Shown: positions 1 through 9,827, counted from the stretch's first letter. The stretch: DNA of 64,000 nucleotides from Haloplasma contractile (GCA_016841945.1 JAENYC010000011.1:1-64000), one strand, 5' to 3'. The notes: a model not told the origin generated them from the sequence alone. A program made the numbers and translations.

Positions 1-53
1 CCTATTTATCAGTTTATTGGTTTTTCTCCACCAACACTAGTTGACAAAGAGCC

Positions 54-84
54 AAAAAAGTTTCCCGATAGGAAACTTTTTTTT
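54..84. terminator. Bidirectional intrinsic terminator
   Basis: A 12-bp stem (AAAAAAGTTTCC, five-base loop CGATA, GGAAACTTTTTT) carries an A-run on one side and a T-run on the other, so it can end transcription from both directions. It overlaps the stop codon of the minus-strand GNAT gene. Bases 1-50 before it contain only short open frames and no gene can be assigned there. Confidence 0.8.
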
Positions 85-1033
85 AGGCCATTTCATAATA
101 AGGAGAGAGTATAATTTGACCTGGTTTTCTTTCTTTGTTCATCACTTCTTGACAATATTTATTGATTAGATAATCTCCTTTATCTAGAATACAAATCATA
201 CAAGCATCCCAAGTGTGATTAATATATTCTACATCATAATCACTAAACATATCCTTTATAAAAGAAGTTTCAGATAACGGTAAGGTAAGTGTATTAATCT
301 CTTGTTTATACATTATAAAGCTGATAATACAATCTAAAGATGCTTTATCTTTACAAAAAAACATATTTATTCTATCTAAATGATCTTTTTCATGACGAAT
401 ATAGCCAATTACTTGTTTATCTTTTTCAATAATAGATGCTTTTATATGCGGATAATTATTCATCCAATCTAACAATAAAGCACTCGGTTCGACCGCTAAA
501 TCAACTGATTCAAACCACTTTTTCCACATGCCGAGCAGGGTAGGAACATCTTCTTTGGTGATTCTTCTAAATTGTAAATCCTCTTCTTTTTTTTCTATAT
601 TCTTTAAATTTAATTTTATACTAGCTTCACCAAACATATTGGTTAAATAACCAAATTTAGGATAATAGGTACTATGTCCCCATAAAAATGAAAATTTATA
701 TCCCTTTTTTAACGCAATTTTATGACCCTCTTTAATTAATAATGTGCCAATTCCTAATTTTTGATATTCTGGCAATACCGATATCGGTCCTAATAATACG
801 GATGGCATTTGTTTTCCATCTATATAAGATATCTGAGGATAAAATAAAACGTGCCCTACAACCTTATCATCTTTTAACGCAACAAGTGATAACTCAGAAT
901 CAAAGTATTTCCCTCTTCTTAAGGCATCAATTAAAGCCACTTCTCCTATATAATCCTGATCAGAGAAAGCCTGTGCTGTCACCTCAGCAATGTCTTCATA
1001 ATCTTCTATTAATTCTTGTCTAACAGTAAACAT
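83..1033 (-). CDS. Two-domain GNAT family N-acetyltransferase
   Basis: This is a cytoplasmic acetyl-CoA-dependent N-acetyltransferase of unknown substrate. The N-terminal half holds the GNAT core: a beta-4 strand ending in the acetyl-CoA loop (PEYQKLGIGTLLIKEG, about residues 90-105), then the YYPKFGY segment typical of YhbS-like predicted acetyltransferases. The C-terminal half (about residues 160-316) resembles a second, weaker GNAT-like fold. The open frame reaches an ATG at 1042, but the Shine-Dalgarno AGAAAGG touches that codon directly; the ATG at 1033 has nine bases of spacing and is the better start (316 aa). The gene is monocistronic and shares a terminator with whatever lies left of the window. 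Substrate cannot be inferred. Confidence 0.8.
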   Translation of the reverse strand: MFTVRQELIEDYEDIAEVTAQAFSDQDYIGEVALIDALRRGKYFDSELSLVALKDDKVVGHVLFYPQISYIDGKQMPSVLLGPISVLPEYQKLGIGTLLIKEGHKIALKKGYKFSFLWGHSTYYPKFGYLTNMFGEASIKLNLKNIEKKEEDLQFRRITKEDVPTLLGMWKKWFESVDLAVEPSALLLDWMNNYPHIKASIIEKDKQVIGYIRHEKDHLDRINMFFCKDKASLDCIISFIMYKQEINTLTLPLSETSFIKDMFSDYDVEYINHTWDACMICILDKGDYLINKYCQEVMNKERKPGQIILSPYYEMA

Positions 1034-1107
1034 ATTATTCATCCTTTCTATTAATTAGTATACTATAAATAATAGAAATTTTAAATATCATATCTACTTT
1101 AATTCAT

Positions 1108-4100
1108 TTATTCTGTTTTTACTGGTATTACTTGAAGAAAGTGTTGAGTTAAATCACTAGATAACAAGTCATATATCATTTTGGCTTCTTCAAACTGATG
1201 ATAATCTAGTAAACTTTGATAATAAATAGTGAGAACTTCTTTTAGTTTTTTTGAATCTTGTAATGTTTCTAATGTCACTTTTGCTCCCTTAGCAATTCTA
1301 GATTGCAAAACATCTTTTGTAAGTCCCATCTCTTTTTGTATTCGTAAAAATACAATACCACCTGTCATGCCTGAACATATCCATGGACCAGGGTCACCAA
1401 GTACTAAGCCACAACCATTTGTCATATATTCAAAGGCAAAGCCTTTAATATTTGCATCAATTCCTTTATTAGCATATTGATTTGGCTTTATCGGTTTTGT
1501 TACCCTTCCACCAAAGATTATGGTAGCGCCAGATAACCTGATACCAGCCCTAGCATCAGCATTCCCTTGAATAATAAATACACCATCCTGTGCACCATAG
1601 GCAAACCCTTTCCCGACAGAACCATTGTATAAATATCCTTTCTTACCTTTGTATTTAAATATTTTTATGCTTCCACCTGATGCTGTTTTACCTACACCGT
1701 CTTGTGCACCTCCATCAACATGAATATGAATACCCCTCGTATTATAGGCACCTAATCCATTTCCAGGTGTTGATCCCTTTACAAAATGTAGTTGAATATC
1801 TTTTTTAGACTGATGATATTTCGCAATACGACTTCCCAAATTACGTTTTTTGGCATTGACTTGTTCATATGTTTGTGATATATCAAACTCATCATCAGCT
1901 TCTGTCTCTTTAACATCCATTTGTTCACTATGACATTCTTTTAATAAAGTCGATAAATCTAATAAATCTCTCCCTCTATTTTGAATTAATAAACTAGACT
2001 TACCCACTAAATCTTGTGTGTTTGAAACACCACATTTTGCTGTTAAAGTCTGTAATTGTTTTCCTAATGACTTGAATAAGGTAACGATGTTTTTGACACA
2101 TTGATCAAATTGTCTAGGTTCAAAACGCATCAATTTTCTTTCCTTCGCCTCTTCAATTGAATCAATTTGTGTTGTAATTCCTAAATGACAAGACCCTAGG
2201 TAACATCTACGACAGACAGTACAACCTACCGCAATCATCGCTAGTGAACCAAATCCAATTCGATTCGCACCCAATAACATGATTTTTAAAGCATCTAATG
2301 CACTCTTCATTCCTCCATCTGCCCATATTTCTACTTGATTTCTAATACCCGCTTTAACCAATGCATCATGTGTTCTCTTGACACCAATTTCTATTGGAAG
2401 TCCAACATTTTCAATGGCATGCAGTCGTGCTGCACCTGTTCCACCATCAAACCCACTTAAACTAATAAAGTTAGCACCTGCCTTCGCAATTCCGACAGCA
2501 ATGGTTCCTATATTAGGAACAACTGGGACTTTCACAGCTACTTTAGCTTGATCATTTGCTGTTTTAATCTCAGAAATAATCTGAGCTAAATCTTCTATAG
2601 AATAGATATCATGATTATTAGATGGAGAAATTAACTCAGAACCAATAGTCGCATTTCTAGCATCTGCAATTTTCTCAGTCACTTTAGCACCTGGTAAATG
2701 CCCACCTTCACCGGGTTTTGCACCTTGACCAATTTTTACCTCAATTAGATTTGATGAATTTAAATATTTGACATTTACACCAAAACGATCAGAGGCTATT
2801 TGTTGGCCTCTTGTTTTGGGATATTTACCAATCATATCCTTAATTTCTCCGCCTTCACCAGTTAAGCTAATCATATTTAATCGGTTGGCAGCCTCTGCAT
2901 AGGCTCGAAAAGTAACCTCATTTTGTGAACCAAAAGACATTGAGCTGATGATAAAGGGTAGGGCATGGTCTTTAATCCTTATATTTACTTCTTCAACATT
3001 ATTCTTTGTTCCCTTAATATCTAATAGATGTCTAATAGATATCGGTGTTTGATTTTCTAATTCCTTTAACCTTTCATGATAAACCTCATCATCAATAATA
3101 CGTTCTGAAAGATCGGAAATACTTCTTTTTATCCTAGGATACAATCTATAAACACTTTCTATTTTTTCAGTTTCTCTTTTATAATCATCGACTCTAGTTA
3201 ATGCATCTTTCTTCATCGTATTTAAGTTGTTTTTAAGATGATGACCACCTAAGAAATTTGGAATATTTAATATTTCATTTATTTCTTCATTCAAACCGAT
3301 ACTTGAAAACAACCGACTATATCCGCGTAATTCATGTATTCCTAGTGTTGATATGACTTTCTCTATTCCCTTATTTAATACATCAAATAAAATACCTGTT
3401 TTTTGTTCAGGAACCAAAGAAAACATAAGATATGGATTGACAAGATCAGCACCAAGTCCTATTGCGACCATGATATCATGGAGAGATCTAATAGCTCCCG
3501 AACGGAGAACTAAAGATATTTTTCTTCTAAGTCCTTTTTTTGATAGTTCTAAATCAAGATATGAAATCATTAAATGTGGATCTAACCATAAGTGATTCAT
3601 ATCTTGATGCGCTTTTTGGTCATCTAACACGATTAAAACCGCACCTTCTGATATGGCCTTTAAAATTGCATTCAAAATTCTGTTCAAAGCATCTTTTATC
3701 GTTTCTTCTATTTTATAAGTGACCGATAAATGAAACAATTGTCTTTTTTCTTCAAAAATATGAAGTACCTGTTGATATGATAGATGATGCCTATCAATTG
3801 TTTTCTCTACCACAATAGGCGATGTTAATTGAATCAGGTCATGGTCATTGTCCTTTGTAAATAGTTCTGGTCGTCTTCCAATCACTACCCTTGTTGAAAA
3901 ATGTTCAATTTCACGTTCTCGGTCTATCGCAGGATTTGTCACAACAGCCACAGTTTCTTTAATAAAATCTGCGATATTTTTTCTACTTTTCTTTAACGGG
4001 CCAAGGGGTGCATCATATCCAAATGAACCAATGGGTTCTTTTTTCAGATTGACCATTTCTTTAATCATTTTGATATGATCCTTATTCCAACCATTGGCTT

Positions 4101-5394
4101 TTAATACGCCATTATGATTCAACACCTTACTAGAGGTTGCTTCATCTATATCTTTTAATCCTAATAATTGAGCATGACAATTAGAGAAGTCTAATCGTTT
4201 ACTCAACCTTCTGTAAACCTCTTCTTGATACTCGGAATAATAATAAACCTTGATTTGATTATTGACATATTTTAGCCCAACTTTTTCACCAGGTGCAAGT
4301 GGTTTTACTTCACTAACGAATTCACTAGTTAGTTTAATCCCTTGTTCTGATGAAAAATAGAGAGAGTCTTCTGTTTCAAGCATCCAAAGTGGTCTAAGTC
4401 CTAAAGCATCAACACTAAAAACAGCTTCATCAAAAGCACGTGAAATAATTCCTGCTGGTCCCTGTGCAAAATGTCCCCATGCTTCTCTTATATAAGTATA
4501 TAAGTCTTTCAAATGATTGGGTAGATATTTTATTTCATTTATGATTGGTGGAAAAATAATATCTAGTGCCTCAAACAAACCTAAATGATACTTCGATATA
4601 AAGGTATCTATTATACGATTTAAATCCTTTGAATCACTTGTATCCGCTTCTAATAAAACACCAATCATTTTTGCTTCATTCCTAAGTTTTGTAATGGTAT
4701 TAATTTCTCCATTATGACCAATTACACTAAATGGTTGAACACGATTGAAACTAGATTTTGTATTCGTTGAATATCGATTATGTCCTAATGATATTGTAGA
4801 TGCAGTTAATGGGTGAGATAAGTCTTTATAATAGCTTTTTAACACCTCTCCACAACCCATCACTTTATATATCACATAAACATGACTTAATGAAACAACA
4901 TTAATGCATTTATTTTCTTCTATATCTATTCTTAAATGATAAAGCATTTCACTTACACTTACATGAAATTTCTTAACAACTAAACCCACTTGCCAAAATA
5001 TAGGTTCTTGTTCTTTCCCATTGACACCAAGAAATTTAGAATTCGTTTCTCCATTCTCTTCATATATCACTTCACAATTAACACTTAATTTTATTATTAT
5101 CTCACGCTTCACTTTATCTATATTCGCCATCTTATCAATAAAAAAATGGCCGACAATAAAATCATCACGCTCAACAAGTTTTTCATCAATTTTTTTTCTT
5201 CTTAACTTTTCTTTCCAAAGTGCTCTTGGAATATCAATATGAATACCCGCTCCATCTCCCTCACCATTTGTGAAACCTGCACGATGATTCATTAAAACGA
5301 TAGCATCGATACAATCTACAACATTTTTGTTTGTAGGTATTCTTTTTTTCTCAACGACCGATACGATGCCACAACTATCATATTCTCTACGCAT
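1108..5394 (-). CDS. gltB: Glutamate synthase large subunit (GOGAT)
   Basis: The enzyme makes two glutamates from glutamine and 2-oxoglutarate. The 1428-aa chain shows all GltB parts: a class II glutamine amidotransferase with the nucleophile in DSCGIV (Cys8), the GDGAGI and HNRYSTNT motifs, a central linker, an FMN barrel (SFGSQNE, IGQGAKPGEGGHLPGAKV), a 3Fe-4S ligand set C-x5-C-x4-C near residues 1056-1067 (CTVCRRCYLGSC, with one extra Cys), and the C-terminal beta-helix (GAYNTRGIHIHVDGG). It is somewhat shorter than the usual ~1500 aa, and the propeptide before the catalytic Cys is only seven residues. No gltD is in the window, so the electron donor may be a GltD encoded elsewhere or ferredoxin. 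GAGGAG sits five bases before the ATG. A terminator hairpin lies in the leader. Confidence 0.97.
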   Translation of the reverse strand: MRREYDSCGIVSVVEKKRIPTNKNVVDCIDAIVLMNHRAGFTNGEGDGAGIHIDIPRALWKEKLRRKKIDEKLVERDDFIVGHFFIDKMANIDKVKREIIIKLSVNCEVIYEENGETNSKFLGVNGKEQEPIFWQVGLVVKKFHVSVSEMLYHLRIDIEENKCINVVSLSHVYVIYKVMGCGEVLKSYYKDLSHPLTASTISLGHNRYSTNTKSSFNRVQPFSVIGHNGEINTITKLRNEAKMIGVLLEADTSDSKDLNRIIDTFISKYHLGLFEALDIIFPPIINEIKYLPNHLKDLYTYIREAWGHFAQGPAGIISRAFDEAVFSVDALGLRPLWMLETEDSLYFSSEQGIKLTSEFVSEVKPLAPGEKVGLKYVNNQIKVYYYSEYQEEVYRRLSKRLDFSNCHAQLLGLKDIDEATSSKVLNHNGVLKANGWNKDHIKMIKEMVNLKKEPIGSFGYDAPLGPLKKSRKNIADFIKETVAVVTNPAIDREREIEHFSTRVVIGRRPELFTKDNDHDLIQLTSPIVVEKTIDRHHLSYQQVLHIFEEKRQLFHLSVTYKIEETIKDALNRILNAILKAISEGAVLIVLDDQKAHQDMNHLWLDPHLMISYLDLELSKKGLRRKISLVLRSGAIRSLHDIMVAIGLGADLVNPYLMFSLVPEQKTGILFDVLNKGIEKVISTLGIHELRGYSRLFSSIGLNEEINEILNIPNFLGGHHLKNNLNTMKKDALTRVDDYKRETEKIESVYRLYPRIKRSISDLSERIIDDEVYHERLKELENQTPISIRHLLDIKGTKNNVEEVNIRIKDHALPFIISSMSFGSQNEVTFRAYAEAANRLNMISLTGEGGEIKDMIGKYPKTRGQQIASDRFGVNVKYLNSSNLIEVKIGQGAKPGEGGHLPGAKVTEKIADARNATIGSELISPSNNHDIYSIEDLAQIISEIKTANDQAKVAVKVPVVPNIGTIAVGIAKAGANFISLSGFDGGTGAARLHAIENVGLPIEIGVKRTHDALVKAGIRNQVEIWADGGMKSALDALKIMLLGANRIGFGSLAMIAVGCTVCRRCYLGSCHLGITTQIDSIEEAKERKLMRFEPRQFDQCVKNIVTLFKSLGKQLQTLTAKCGVSNTQDLVGKSSLLIQNRGRDLLDLSTLLKECHSEQMDVKETEADDEFDISQTYEQVNAKKRNLGSRIAKYHQSKKDIQLHFVKGSTPGNGLGAYNTRGIHIHVDGGAQDGVGKTASGGSIKIFKYKGKKGYLYNGSVGKGFAYGAQDGVFIIQGNADARAGIRLSGATIIFGGRVTKPIKPNQYANKGIDANIKGFAFEYMTNGCGLVLGDPGPWICSGMTGGIVFLRIQKEMGLTKDVLQSRIAKGAKVTLETLQDSKKLKEVLTIYYQSLLDYHQFEEAKMIYDLLSSDLTQHFLQVIPVKTE

Positions 5395-5415
5395 ATTATC
5401 TCCTCAATCCATGAT

Positions 5416-5447
5416 AAAAAAAAACCAAAGTGAATTGGTTTTTTCTG
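5416..5447 (-). terminator. Intrinsic terminator hairpin in the gltB leader
   Basis: On the minus strand the stem AAAAAACCAA / TTGGTTTTTT (loop TTCACT) is followed by a nine-T run and ends only about 20 bases before the gltB start. It may terminate the upstream acetyltransferase operon, but a promoter for gltB cannot fit after it, so the gltB transcript probably passes through it. A promoter candidate with a TATGAT-like -10 lies upstream at about 5465-5490. Confidence 0.7.
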
Positions 5448-5512
5448 TTTTATGGGAAAATTATATCATATATCTTCTAGGTTTACATTATGAAAACGTA
5501 TACCAGTTAACA

Positions 5513-6082
5513 TTATAAATTTTTATACCATATTAATCTTACTTCATCATCATATTCACCATAATATGCATATTCATTAATCTCACCTAACTCACAACCA
5601 TTTTGAACATAGAATTGACAAGCGGGTACGTTGTTGTTTTGTGATTCTATTTTAATTTGACAACATTCTCTAGATTTTGCCCATTCTACACAAGTTCTAA
5701 ATAACGCTTTTCCAATCCCTTTTTTTTTATACTGAGGATGTACTCGAATATCCCACAGTACACATAAATCATCTCGATTATCTAACATTTTTACTTCTTT
5801 TGTTTGATATACCAATGTAGCACCAGCAATTGTTACACTTTTATCATACACGATAAAAAATGCCCAATTCTTCGTATCAAAATCTTTAGTCCACGAAAGT
5901 GGATCCTCTTCCTTTCCTAAATCTTTCACATATGGATTAACCTTTGTTTCTTTTAATAATATACCACCTAAACCATGATTTATCTTATCCAACTCATAAA
6001 TAGAAGACACATTTACCAACATAGGAATTTGACTATAATCATATAGTTTGTCTTCATTTATTTCTTCTACTATATATCTCAT
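5513..6082 (-). CDS. GNAT acetyltransferase, streptothricin acetyltransferase (SatA)-like
   Basis: This 189-aa cytoplasmic acetyltransferase has the acetyl-CoA loop YKKKGIGKALF and, after it, the layout of Bacillus SatA: CVEWAK, IKIESQNNNVPACQFYVQNGC and a closing YGEYDDEVRLIWYKNL that parallels SatA's C-terminus. SatA proteins acetylate the beta-lysine of streptothricin. Whether this protein does so is inference; other small amines are possible. Its ATG overlaps the stop codon of the upstream APH-like pseudogene by one base (TAATG), and that pseudogene itself overlaps an AAC(6')-like gene. The three therefore formed one operon of aminoglycoside/streptothricin-modification-like genes. Confidence 0.75.
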   Translation of the reverse strand: MRYIVEEINEDKLYDYSQIPMLVNVSSIYELDKINHGLGGILLKETKVNPYVKDLGKEEDPLSWTKDFDTKNWAFFIVYDKSVTIAGATLVYQTKEVKMLDNRDDLCVLWDIRVHPQYKKKGIGKALFRTCVEWAKSRECCQIKIESQNNNVPACQFYVQNGCELGEINEYAYYGEYDDEVRLIWYKNL

Positions 6083-6860
6083 TAATAAAACTCATCCATT
6101 ATCGTATAAAATTCAATTTTATCCCAATTTGGTTCACTTAATCCATATGTTTTAAGAAATAAATCTATATATTGTGCATGAAAATCATGTTTAATACTAC
6201 GAATAGCCAGTGCTATATCCCTATATTTATCACTCATGCCACCACGTCCTACATCTAGAATGCCAGTACACTCATTATTATCAACCATTAAATTATCCAT
6301 ACAGTAGTCTCCATGTGTAAAAGCAAAATCATGGTATTTAGGTTGCAAATCACATAATTTTTGAAAGAGTCCTAATGGTGTGAGATAATTATATTCTTCA
6401 TCAAAATTGTCAAAAACCAATCCCTTTTGTATTCTTTTGTGCACATCTTCTAACATGTCTTCATCTCTTACCTTAATCAAGCAGTCATGATAATCAATTT
6501 GATGAATCACTTTCAATATATTTGCATAAAGCATGATTGTCTGTTCTATCGATTGATTTTTTTCATAATCCTCTTCCATATTCATTCCTTTAACCGTTGT
6601 CATTAACAAATACTGTATCATTTCATCTTGTTCATAATAGACGACTTTTGGTACCGGCACTTTGTTCTCTAACCATTTAAGGATTTGACATTCCCTTTCT
6701 AAATCATCGAATAAGAAATCATTTTTATTTAATACTTTTAGATGATAACTCATATCTTTCGATTTATATTGAAAAACAGAGGCACTAGATAATCCAAACT
6801 TAGATTTTTCTTTTTTAAAACCTTTTAATCTTCTTTTAACTCATTCGGAAGTTTAAACAT
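6082..6860 (-). pseudogene. Aminoglycoside 3'-phosphotransferase-like gene, double frameshift
   Basis: The longest intact piece (6082-6753, 223 aa) matches the body of APH(3') kinases: WLENKVPVPKV, the catalytic loop THGDYCMDNLMV, the metal-binding ILDVGRGG, and the family's C-terminal ending YTIMDEFY. The N-terminal nucleotide-binding part is missing from that frame but is present upstream in two other frames. An ATG at 6860 opens MFKLPNELKED and stops at 6825-6827; a second frame then reads LKGFKKEKSKFGLSSASVFNINRK, given here in pieces (LKGFKKEKSKFG, then LSSASVFNINRK), and runs into the third frame near 6758. Both junctions need a one-base restoration, in a T-run near 6828 and an A-run near 6758. 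The gene overlaps the end of the AAC(6')-like gene. It is either a true pseudogene or two homopolymer sequencing errors. Confidence 0.8.
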
Positions 6861-7398
6861 TTATATCTCCAACACGTTTTGCCATATATATATCAGGTTT
6901 TCCAAATCCATTGGCATCTGGTATCACACCAACAATTTTGTATCCATTTTTTTGATAAAAGGAATAGGGATGGTTTTTAATATTTTGAATGTGTTTTATC
7001 TCATTATATAAATTTGGATACAAATCTTTATTGGATAAACTCGTTTGATTTTTTTCATCATCACTTCCTAAATAAATTGTGATGGCGCCTCTTTCTGCAA
7101 CCTCTTCCTCAAACAATGCGATTAATTTAGAACCTATTCCTTTTCGTTGATGGGATTTTTTCACAGCCAATGGATGAAGTTCATATACATTTCCATTATA
7201 AGTTGGTATACCACCAATGACTCCGACGATGCATTCATCCTCTACTGCACCAATACAAATTTTCTTCTCTTGTAACATCTCTTCAATCTCAATCTGTGCT
7301 ATCTCTGCATTTTTATAACAGTCGAAGTTTTCCTGTAGTATTTTTGATGCTTGTAATTTATATTCATGGTCAAAAGATGTTAAGTGGATAAATTTCAT
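6853..7398 (-). CDS. Aminoglycoside 6'-N-acetyltransferase (AAC(6')-I)-like GNAT protein
   Basis: The 181-aa protein has the features of the AAC(6')-I group: ELHPLAVKKSHQRKGIGSKL (acetyl-CoA loop), ITIYLGSDDE, TSLSNKDLYPNL, HPYSFYQKNGYKIVGVIPDA and the closing GKPDIYMAKRV. Enterococcal AAC(6')-Ii-type enzymes acetylate the 6'-amine of aminoglycosides; substrate here is inferred from family resemblance only. GGAGG lies seven bases before the ATG. It is the first gene of the modification-enzyme operon and its last codons overlap the ATG of the APH-like pseudogene by eight bases. Confidence 0.8.
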   Translation of the reverse strand: MKFIHLTSFDHEYKLQASKILQENFDCYKNAEIAQIEIEEMLQEKKICIGAVEDECIVGVIGGIPTYNGNVYELHPLAVKKSHQRKGIGSKLIALFEEEVAERGAITIYLGSDDEKNQTSLSNKDLYPNLYNEIKHIQNIKNHPYSFYQKNGYKIVGVIPDANGFGKPDIYMAKRVGDINV

Positions 7399-7411
7399 CT
7401 ATCTTCCTCCT

Positions 7412-9052
7412 TTAAAAACTTTGTTTCCAAGTGAATGCATTAATGAATAACAGGATAACAAGGTATATATATATGCCTATGTTAAATAATGTAAATAGAA
7501 AATGAATGAGCGCGAAGAATCCAATGATAACCATTAATAAAATTACAACCATGCCTTGACTCTTGTTCGCATTTTCAAATGGTTCTGAAAAAGGGAGTGA
7601 GTGACCAAGAATCTTAAAACAAATCACCACAAAGATTAACATTGTGATAAATACAACGATTAAATCAGGAATAATCGTGATATTAAACAATAATATAAAA
7701 ATAAAACATTCGACTAAATAAATCGGCAATAGTAATCGCATAATAAATGCTTTTAAAACCCCTTTATTAATCGCAGAAAAATTCTTAACCGGACTCACTT
7801 TATAAATCCATGAACCTTTATAATATTTAGAAAATTTCAACATCATAACAGCTGATGGTAACATAAAAGCACAGAAATAAATATAGAGATGAAGTTTTGT
7901 TCCTTCGAAATAAAACAAGATATCCCAAATATGATTAATATTAAAACCGACCTGGAATAAGAAGATAAATGGAAAAATAATAGAAAAGCCTAATGAAGGG
8001 TAAACCTTTAATTTAAAATCCCTCTCACTTTTCATCATTTCTGTACTAAACTTATAAAAACTGCGTTCTTCTTTATCTCGAATAAATAATTTATAGACAT
8101 GCCATTTTTTATCCCTATATTTTTCTACATCCTTTACTTCATTTAATTTTAATAGACTGTCTTCAAAAGTAGGGATTAATTTTAAATAGATAACAAATGC
8201 GATAATTGGTATTAATAGAGCGAGTACTGATAATACAAGTACAAAGATGCTTTTATTATCTTGAAAAAATATTTCAAAAGGAGCTCCAAACCATACGGGT
8301 ACAATGAAATATGTGTACCATTTCTCGGTGATTTGAATATTTGTTTGAAACATACGTGCGAGTAATTGATAACCAACGGTTATCGTAATTACCATTAAAA
8401 TTTGAACATAATTAATAATATCTTTGAGTTTCTCTCCACTGTATATTTTTAATATGATGAGATATATTAGTGTTGTTAAAACGATGATAAATAAATTAAG
8501 TAAAATAATTTCTCCTATAAACAAGAAAGTGAATAATAAACTATAGATAAAACCTTCTAGTACCAAATATTTTAAAAATATAGCGATAATACCAGGACCT
8601 GTTAATGCCAAGGTAAGTAAAAACAAGAAATGAAAAATATGAAAAAATTTCGCAACAGTTAATGTTTTAGAATCAACAGGTTTTGAAGAAATAATTGTTT
8701 TATCTCTAATATCTAATACAACTGATGAAAAATCAGCAATAACAGTTGAAGTCTGTAAAAACAAAAGCATAGCAAAAATAATACTCATTTGCGCCAACAT
8801 ATTATTGATAATAAAAACAAATGGTACTATCATCATAAACCCAAATAAACTATAAAACCACAAAGAAGATAAAAAGTAATTTTTGTTTTGCGTTTCTCTT
8901 TTTCTAGTATTTCCTAACATGGTAGGAACTCTTCTACCATCCATAATCAATTTCACTTGTAATATTTTTCTGAAAACAGGATAATCAATATTTAATTTAT
9001 TAAAAAGAAATTTAAAACGGTCCAATATTTTTAAAATCAAGAAATCTTTCAT
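7412..9052 (-). CDS. ABC-2-type exporter permease
   Basis: This 546-aa integral membrane protein has roughly a dozen hydrophobic segments, the first near residues 65-110, with cytoplasmic charged stretches such as DKKWHVYKLFIRDKEER in the middle. It starts one base after the stop of the ATP-binding protein at 9054 (TAA-A-ATG), so the two form a tightly coupled two-gene exporter. The length and layout fit the large single-chain permeases of ABC exporters with unknown substrates. Nothing in the sequence tells the cargo. Confidence 0.8.
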   Translation of the reverse strand: MKDFLILKILDRFKFLFNKLNIDYPVFRKILQVKLIMDGRRVPTMLGNTRKRETQNKNYFLSSLWFYSLFGFMMIVPFVFIINNMLAQMSIIFAMLLFLQTSTVIADFSSVVLDIRDKTIISSKPVDSKTLTVAKFFHIFHFLFLLTLALTGPGIIAIFLKYLVLEGFIYSLLFTFLFIGEIILLNLFIIVLTTLIYLIILKIYSGEKLKDIINYVQILMVITITVGYQLLARMFQTNIQITEKWYTYFIVPVWFGAPFEIFFQDNKSIFVLVLSVLALLIPIIAFVIYLKLIPTFEDSLLKLNEVKDVEKYRDKKWHVYKLFIRDKEERSFYKFSTEMMKSERDFKLKVYPSLGFSIIFPFIFLFQVGFNINHIWDILFYFEGTKLHLYIYFCAFMLPSAVMMLKFSKYYKGSWIYKVSPVKNFSAINKGVLKAFIMRLLLPIYLVECFIFILLFNITIIPDLIVVFITMLIFVVICFKILGHSLPFSEPFENANKSQGMVVILLMVIIGFFALIHFLFTLFNIGIYIYLVILLFINAFTWKQSF

Positions 9053-9053
9053 T

Positions 9054-9827
9054 TTACTTCTCCGTAATTAAAGTCATCATATTTTCTGCGATTTCCTTAT
9101 GTTGATTAAATCCTGTTAATTGATTAAATATTTGTTCTAGTGATGCTTCATGTAATTGGGTTTTCAAGCTGTCAAAACTACCATCCGCTACGACATTACC
9201 ATTATTTAATAATACTATTCGATTACTAATTTTTTCTACAACATCCATAATATGTGATGAATAAAATATTGTCTTTCCTTGATTCGCTAATAAAGCAAGT
9301 AATTCTTTAACAATCATCACGCTGTTTGCATCAAGACCAGCAAGTGGCTCATCTAAAAATAAAAGGTCAGGGTTATGTAACAAACTAGATATAATTAACA
9401 GTTTTTGTTTCATTCCTTTTGAGAAAGAATTAATACGCGAATCTAAAACATCACCAATCTCAAAATAATCCATAAATTGTATGGCCTTTTCTTTCACTCG
9501 TTTTTCACTTAAACCGTATAACTCACCAGTAAAAGTTAAATATTCACGCGCTGTTAAATTATCATATATCTCAGCTTGTTCTGGTACATATCCTATTCTT
9601 CTTTTATATTCTACACCTTGATGCGAAATATCTTTACCAAATATTTCAATCTTACCAAGGTAACCACTAACCAATCCTAGCATAATCTTAACAGTTGTTG
9701 ATTTCCCTGCACCATTAGGACCAATATAACCGATAATTTGACCTTCCTCTACTTCAAGATTAATATTTTTTAAAACTTGATGATTACCAAAGCTCATTGA
9801 TAAATTAGATATGGTTAAAATATTCAT
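9054..9827 (-). CDS. ABC transporter ATP-binding protein
   Basis: The 257-aa cytoplasmic ATPase has Walker A (GPNGAGKST, about residues 36-44), an ABC signature in the form FSKGMKQK, Walker B with catalytic Glu (LLFLDEP) and the switch His (IFYSSHIMD). The C-terminal tail after residue 210 is short, as in CcmA-type exporter ATPases. It is the first gene of an operon with the 546-aa permease. AAGGAG lies ahead of its ATG, and the upstream region to 9997 is shared with a divergent small gene. Confidence 0.93.
   Translation of the reverse strand: MNILTISNLSMSFGNHQVLKNINLEVEEGQIIGYIGPNGAGKSTTVKIMLGLVSGYLGKIEIFGKDISHQGVEYKRRIGYVPEQAEIYDNLTAREYLTFTGELYGLSEKRVKEKAIQFMDYFEIGDVLDSRINSFSKGMKQKLLIISSLLHNPDLLFLDEPLAGLDANSVMIVKELLALLANQGKTIFYSSHIMDVVEKISNRIVLLNNGNVVADGSFDSLKTQLHEASLEQIFNQLTGFNQHKEIAENMMTLITEK

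Noticed and set aside
1-53. Possible end of a plus-strand gene at the left edge
   Set aside because: Three short frames are open but none shows recognisable residues in so few codons.
742-1023. Plus-strand frame of 93 codons inside the first GNAT gene
   Set aside because: It is the antisense of a clear GNAT coding region and has no start signal; the same holds for the other open frames opposite gltB, TldD, MFS and RND genes.
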